The translations under genes were made by a program, and so were the position numbers. A stretch of 64,000 nt of DNA from Chryseobacterium piperi (lineage in GTDB: Bacteria; Bacteroidota; Bacteroidia; Flavobacteriales; Weeksellaceae): NCBI RefSeq assembly GCF_002285635.2, contig NZ_CP023049.2, positions 1,178,001 to 1,242,000 of the forward strand. Direction: 5' to 3'. Under the pieces are notes generated by a model. That model had not been told where the DNA came from, ran no database searches, and saw nothing but the letters and a program-made list of their open reading frames with translations. Position 1 is the stretch's first letter, and each line of letters starts with the position of its first letter. This document shows positions 60,493-64,000 of this stretch, piece by piece.

Positions 60493-60888
60493 ATGAACTA
60501 CCACACAAGAAAATGGGTAAAACCTGAAGATTTAAATCCTAATCACTCTCTTTTCGGAGGAAGATTACTACAATGGATTGATGAGGAAGCTGCACTTTAT
60601 GCCATTATTCAGTTAGAAAATACCAAAGTTGTTACTAAATTTATTTCAGAAATCAATTTTATAAGTTCTGCAAAACAGGGGGATATTGTAGAAATAGGTA
60701 TCGAAGTATCTGCATTTGGTTCTACGTCCATAACCTTAAGGTGTGAAGTAAGAAATAAAATGACCCATCAAACCATCATTACCGTTGATAAAATCGTAAT
60801 GGTTAATCTTGGAGAAGACGGTAATCCTGTTGCTCATGGCAAAACTCAGGTTGAGTTTGTAAAAGACAGATTAAACAATCAATTATGA
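60493..60888 (+). CDS. Acyl-CoA thioesterase (YciA/BFIT-like hotdog)
   Basis: 131 residues with the hot-dog fold: NHSLFGGRLLQWIDEEAALYAI near residue 20 (active-site Asp/Glu helix), VVTKFISEINFISSAKQGDIVEIG and STSITLRCEV. It hydrolyses acyl-CoA esters. It is coupled (4-bp overlap) to the HMA-AraC regulator and thus precedes the metal ATPase; the link between thioesterase and metal handling is unclear. Confidence 0.87.
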   Translation: MNYHTRKWVKPEDLNPNHSLFGGRLLQWIDEEAALYAIIQLENTKVVTKFISEINFISSAKQGDIVEIGIEVSAFGSTSITLRCEVRNKMTHQTIITVDKIVMVNLGEDGNPVAHGKTQVEFVKDRLNNQL

Positions 60889-61445
60889 AAATCTTTATAA
60901 AAAATATGGTTTGCGGCAGATGCATTTCTGCCGTTGAGGGTATTTTTAATGATTTTAATATTAGTATACAATCAATACAGCTCGGGGAGGTAGAAACGGA
61001 AGCTGATATTTCAGAAGCTGACATTCAGTCCATTGAAGAAAAACTGGAAGAAACCGGCTTTGAAAGGATAAAAGACTCTGCTCACCAGCTTATTGAGAAG
61101 ATAAAAAATCTCATTATTGTTAAAATAAGTGAACTCGACATCGACGAAGATTTCTTATTATCAGAATTTTTAGTTTCAGAGCTGCATAAAGATTATAGCT
61201 CACTATCAAAAACATTTTCACAAAACGAGAACATTACTCTGGAGCAGTTTTTTATTCTTCAAAAGATTGAAAAAGTAAAAGAGCTTCTTTTATACAACGA
61301 ATTTACTTTAACCGAAATTGCTGGAAAACTAGGATATAAAAGTGTACAGCATCTGTCTTCACAATTCAGAAACAGTACAGGTTTTACTCCTACCGAATTT
61401 AAAAAACTGAAAATTCACAATCGAAAGCCTCTGGATTCAGTTTGA
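60885..61445 (+). CDS. AraC-family regulator with N-terminal heavy-metal-associated domain
   Basis: 186 residues. Residues 1-65 form an HMA ferredoxin-like fold with KNMVCGRCISAV (MxCxxC) for a soft metal such as Cu(I). A helical linker follows, then an AraC helix-turn-helix (about 125-180): YNEFTLTEIAGKLGYKSVQHLSSQFRNSTGFTPTEFKKL. The fusion suggests that metal binding directly alters DNA binding; the P-type ATPase downstream is the obvious target. AraC proteins usually carry a cupin or sugar sensor, so this layout is distinctive. Confidence 0.85.
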   Translation: MKIFIKNMVCGRCISAVEGIFNDFNISIQSIQLGEVETEADISEADIQSIEEKLEETGFERIKDSAHQLIEKIKNLIIVKISELDIDEDFLLSEFLVSELHKDYSSLSKTFSQNENITLEQFFILQKIEKVKELLLYNEFTLTEIAGKLGYKSVQHLSSQFRNSTGFTPTEFKKLKIHNRKPLDSV

Positions 61446-61577
61446 GAGTTTGAGAATATTAGCGTATTTTAAGTTCGTAAGATCTAATTAATTTTATGAT
61501 AAAAGGACCTGTTACTTAAGAGAGCTACAACCTTTCACTCTCAAACCCTAATGCTCTCCAACTCAATAACTCCCAAA
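61441..61577. repeat. Imperfect inverted repeat with TTTGAGAG words after the AraC gene
   Basis: Left arm 61441-61462 and right arm about 61545-61577 consist of TTGAGAG-type words in opposite directions with an ~80-bp interior. The left arm contains the TGA stop of the AraC gene. Same architecture as the fad and permease elements, but without a gene inside. Confidence 0.45.
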
Positions 61578-61653
61578 TTTTATAACTATTATCCTTAAAT
61601 TTATAACAGCACCCCGTTTCATTTTTGGAACTTTGTCATATAAATTTAGGATC

Positions 61654-64000
61654 ATGGAACAACAATATAAAATACTGGGAATGACCTGCTCCGGTTGTCA
61701 GAAAAAAATTTCAGAAAAACTCAATAGCATTAACGGTATAACCGCTGATATTAACCTTGAAAATAATACCGCTACTATAAAGTCTGATAAAGCCATAGAA
61801 CTTCATGCTCTTAATACAGCTTTAAAGGAAATTGGTAATTACCAACTGGAAGATCCTGATCAACCCGAAAAAACTTTTATCAAACCTCAGGATCGCATCT
61901 CCCCTTCTTCCGTATACTATTGTCCAATGGAATGTGAAGGAGATAAAGTTTACTTTAAGCAAGGAGAAAGATGTCCGGTATGTAATATGTACCTGGTTCC
62001 TATCGAGGAAAAACAAGCAAAAGACCCTAATTATAAACCCGCCTACTCTGCTTCTCATTTACCTGAAAACTTCAAAGACAGCATTGGAAAGGTTTACTGC
62101 CCGATGTTCTGTGAAGGCGACAAAGTTTATGATAAAAAAGGAGACTGTCCGGTTTGCCATATGCATCTGGAAGAAATTACCGAAGACCTGGTTAAGAACT
62201 CGGAATCATCTCACTCCCAGCATCATTCATCTCATAATCACAACCACAGCCATCATCATGAGGCTCCAAAAGTAACCGATGAAATGGCCGGACGATATTA
62301 CTGTCCAATGTATTGTGAGGGAGATAAAACCTACGAAACGAATGTTGGATGTCCTGTATGCGGAATGGATTTGGTTAAATATCCTGAAAAGAAAACCGCA
62401 AAATACAGCTGTCCTATGCATCCTGAAATCATACGGGATGAGCCGGGAAGCTGCCCTATATGTGGAATGGATCTGGTAAGAATGCCGGATAGCGAAGGTG
62501 AAGAAGAAGATGAAACCTATAACATTCTCAAAAGAAAATTCATCATTTCACTGGTATTTACTATTCCTGTATTCATTCTTTCTATGGGAGGTATGTTTAT
62601 CAGCTTTCCTTTCTCTCATCAAATTCAGGGATTTATCGAACTCTTTTTAACCCTTCCTGTATTATTTTATTCCGGATGGTTCTTGATGAAAAGAGGATGG
62701 ATTTCATTTAAAACATGGAACCTGAATATGTTTAGTTTAATTGCTCTGGGTGTATCCGCAGCTTTCATATTCAGTATTGTATCCTTAGTATTTCCCGATA
62801 TTATTCCTCACGAAATCCGAGGGCACAATCAGGAAATTCCTCTTTATTTTGAGGCAGTCTGTGTAATTTTAACCCTTGTTATTCTGGGACAACTCATGGA
62901 AGCGGCGGCGCATAAAAAAACTGGGAATGCTATCAGAGAATTGATGAACCTTTCTCCTGATGAGGCTAATCTTATCGTAAATGGAGAAGAAAAAAGAGTA
63001 CTTCTTTCTCAAGTAAAAATTGGTGATTTATTAAAGGTTAAACCGGGAGAAAAAATTCCTGTTGACGGAAAGATAACTGAAGGAAGCTCTATTGTTGATG
63101 AAAGTATGATTACAGGAGAACCTATTCCTGTTGAAAAAAATATTGACGATAAAGTCTCCTCAGGAACTATTAACGGAAATCAGGTATTTATTATGAAGGC
63201 TGAAAAAGTAGGTGATGAAACCTTACTTTCACAGATCATCAAAATGGTCAATGAAGCCAGTCGAAGTAAAGCTCCTATTCAAAAGCTTACAGATAAAGTT
63301 TCCAAAATATTTGTTCCGACAGTTATTCTTATTGCTGCGCTTACTTTTGTTGGCTGGCAATTCTTTGGACCTGAAGGAAAGAGAAGCTTATTTGCTTTCG
63401 TAAATGCCGTAGCAGTTTTGATTGTTGCCTGTCCATGTGCATTAGGTCTCGCTACTCCAATGTCTTTAATGGTAGGAATCGGAAAAGGAGCTAAAAATGG
63501 TATTCTGATTAAAAATGCAGAAGCTCTTGAACAAATGAATAAAGTGAATGTTTTAATCACTGATAAAACAGGAACTTTAACGGAAGGGAAACCTTCGGTA
63601 GAACATATTGAAACCAGTAATAATGAAGATCAGAAGCTCATATTGAAACTAGCCTTCTCATTAAATCAAAACTCGGAACATCCGCTATCCAACGCTGTTA
63701 TCAAAAAAGCAAAGGACGAGAACCTGAGTTCTGAAAAGGTAGAACACTTTGAAAATATCTCTGGAAAAGGAGTCAAAGGAAATATCAACGGAAAAACAGT
63801 TTATGTCGGAAATGAAAATCTGTTAACCTCTTATGAAATTAATATTCCTGAAAGTTTAAAGCAAAAAGCTGTAGAAGTACAATCAAAAGCGCATACGATT
63901 TCATATGTAGCACAAGACTCCACAGTTTTAGGGTTTATAAGTTTTACCGACAAAATTAAAGAAAGTTCTAAAAAGGCAGTTGAACAACTGATGAAAGAAG
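61654..64000 (+). CDS. Heavy-metal (copper-type) P-type ATPase with HMA and four CPM-CxxC metal-binding ribbons, C-terminus outside window
   Basis: 782 codons are visible from ATG 61654. N-terminal HMA domain with [12 protein letters not shown] (9-20), four ~28-residue heavy-metal-binding ribbons starting near residues 88, 147, 215 and 250, each with a CPM...CPxCxM pattern, and a His-rich linker ([16 protein letters not shown]) between ribbons two and three. Then the pump: transmembrane region from ~290, actuator [12 protein letters not shown], channel [12 protein letters not shown] (CPC, P1B-type), phosphorylation [11 protein letters not shown] and nucleotide-binding [12 protein letters not shown] with these ribbons suits Cu export; ion is inferred. 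Confidence 0.92.
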   Translation, partial: MEQQYKILGMTCSGCQKKISEKLNSINGITADINLENNTATIKSDKAIELHALNTALKEIGNYQLEDPDQPEKTFIKPQDRISPSSVYYCPMECEGDKVYFKQGERCPVCNMYLVPIEEKQAKDPNYKPAYSASHLPENFKDSIGKVYCPMFCEGDKVYDKKGDCPVCHMHLEEITEDLVKNSESSHSQHHSSHNHNHSHHHEAPKVTDEMAGRYYCPMYCEGDKTYETNVGCPVCGMDLVKYPEKKTAKYSCPMHPEIIRDEPGSCPICGMDLVRMPDSEGEEEDETYNILKRKFIISLVFTIPVFILSMGGMFISFPFSHQIQGFIELFLTLPVLFYSGWFLMKRGWISFKTWNLNMFSLIALGVSAAFIFSIVSLVFPDIIPHEIRGHNQEIPLYFEAVCVILTLVILGQLMEAAAHKKTGNAIRELMNLSPDEANLIVNGEEKRVLLSQVKIGDLLKVKPGEKIPVDGKITEGSSIVDESMITGEPIPVEKNIDDKVSSGTINGNQVFIMKAEKVGDETLLSQIIKMVNEASRSKAPIQKLTDKVSKIFVPTVILIAALTFVGWQFFGPEGKRSLFAFVNAVAVLIVACPCALGLATPMSLMVGIGKGAKNGILIKNAEALEQMNKVNVLITDKTGTLTEGKPSVEHIETSNNEDQKLILKLAFSLNQNSEHPLSNAVIKKAKDENLSSEKVEHFENISGKGVKGNINGKTVYVGNENLLTSYEINIPESLKQKAVEVQSKAHTISYVAQDSTVLGFISFTDKIKESSKKAVEQLMKE

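Noticed and set aside
1..64000. CRISPR array
   Set aside because: No direct repeats of 25-40 bp with regular unique spacers were noticed; the periodic heptamers at 11.1 and 11.5 kb lack spacers.

Overview
The window is AT-rich chromosomal DNA from a Bacteroidota bacterium, most likely a Chryseobacterium-like member of the Weeksellaceae (inference). The clues are gene content (TamL lipoprotein, SusC-like TonB receptor, K+-dependent PPase, GG-leader peptide, Bacteroidetes-type fadN/fadA/fadE), near absence of Shine-Dalgarno sequences, and many matches to the Bacteroidetes promoter -7 box TAnnTTTG just upstream of genes. That motif often decides which start codon is credible.

Layout. 0-8 kb: an rRNA methyltransferase (cut by the window edge), TamL, a SanA/YdcF protein with a PaaE-like reductase, a TlpA-type lipoprotein, and a FecCD/FecE-type iron transporter whose permease and ATPase genes are separated by a GxxExxY element. 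8-15 kb: a MarR regulator with two 20-bp palindromic operators, then fadN-fadA-fadE for fatty-acid beta-oxidation, interrupted by a four-helix-bundle (S23) gene between inverted heptamer arrays. 15-24 kb: stress and envelope proteins, TonB receptor, uvrA, S41 peptidase, tiny transcripts and a DnaA-box pair. 23.7-27.4 kb: three tandem paralogous secreted proteins, the last split from its start codon by an IS5-family element, then a truncated ATPase remnant and tRNA-Arg(CCT). 27-34 kb: small regulators, envelope proteins, a cyclic-nucleotide phosphodiesterase, a GG-leader peptide gene with an in-frame TGA, and a DeoR regulator divergent from a nucleotidase.

34-42.3 kb: a complete isoleucine/valine operon (ilvE-D-B-N-C-A, minus strand) led by an Ile/Val-rich leader peptide and an intrinsic terminator, a clear attenuator; behind it lies a decayed duplicate of the ilvE start. 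42.6-57.5 kb: M28 peptidase, aminotransferase, a membrane pyrophosphatase fused to an OmpA domain, amidohydrolase, soluble pyrophosphatase, FkbM methyltransferase, radC, lolD and pyruvate dehydrogenase E2/E1-alpha. 57.7-64 kb: NIPSNAP protein, PAP2 phosphatase with a BlaI-type regulator, an RRM RNA-binding protein, and a copper-type module (thioesterase, HMA-AraC fusion regulator, P-type ATPase with four metal-binding ribbons, cut by the window edge).

The least explained structure is a set of inverted-repeat elements built from short repeated words (TTAGANN heptamers, CGCAAnG words and similar). They sit between operon genes, and in three cases their outer bases form the stop codon of the upstream gene. 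Two of them are directly associated with small genes of unknown function (S23 and GxxExxY).
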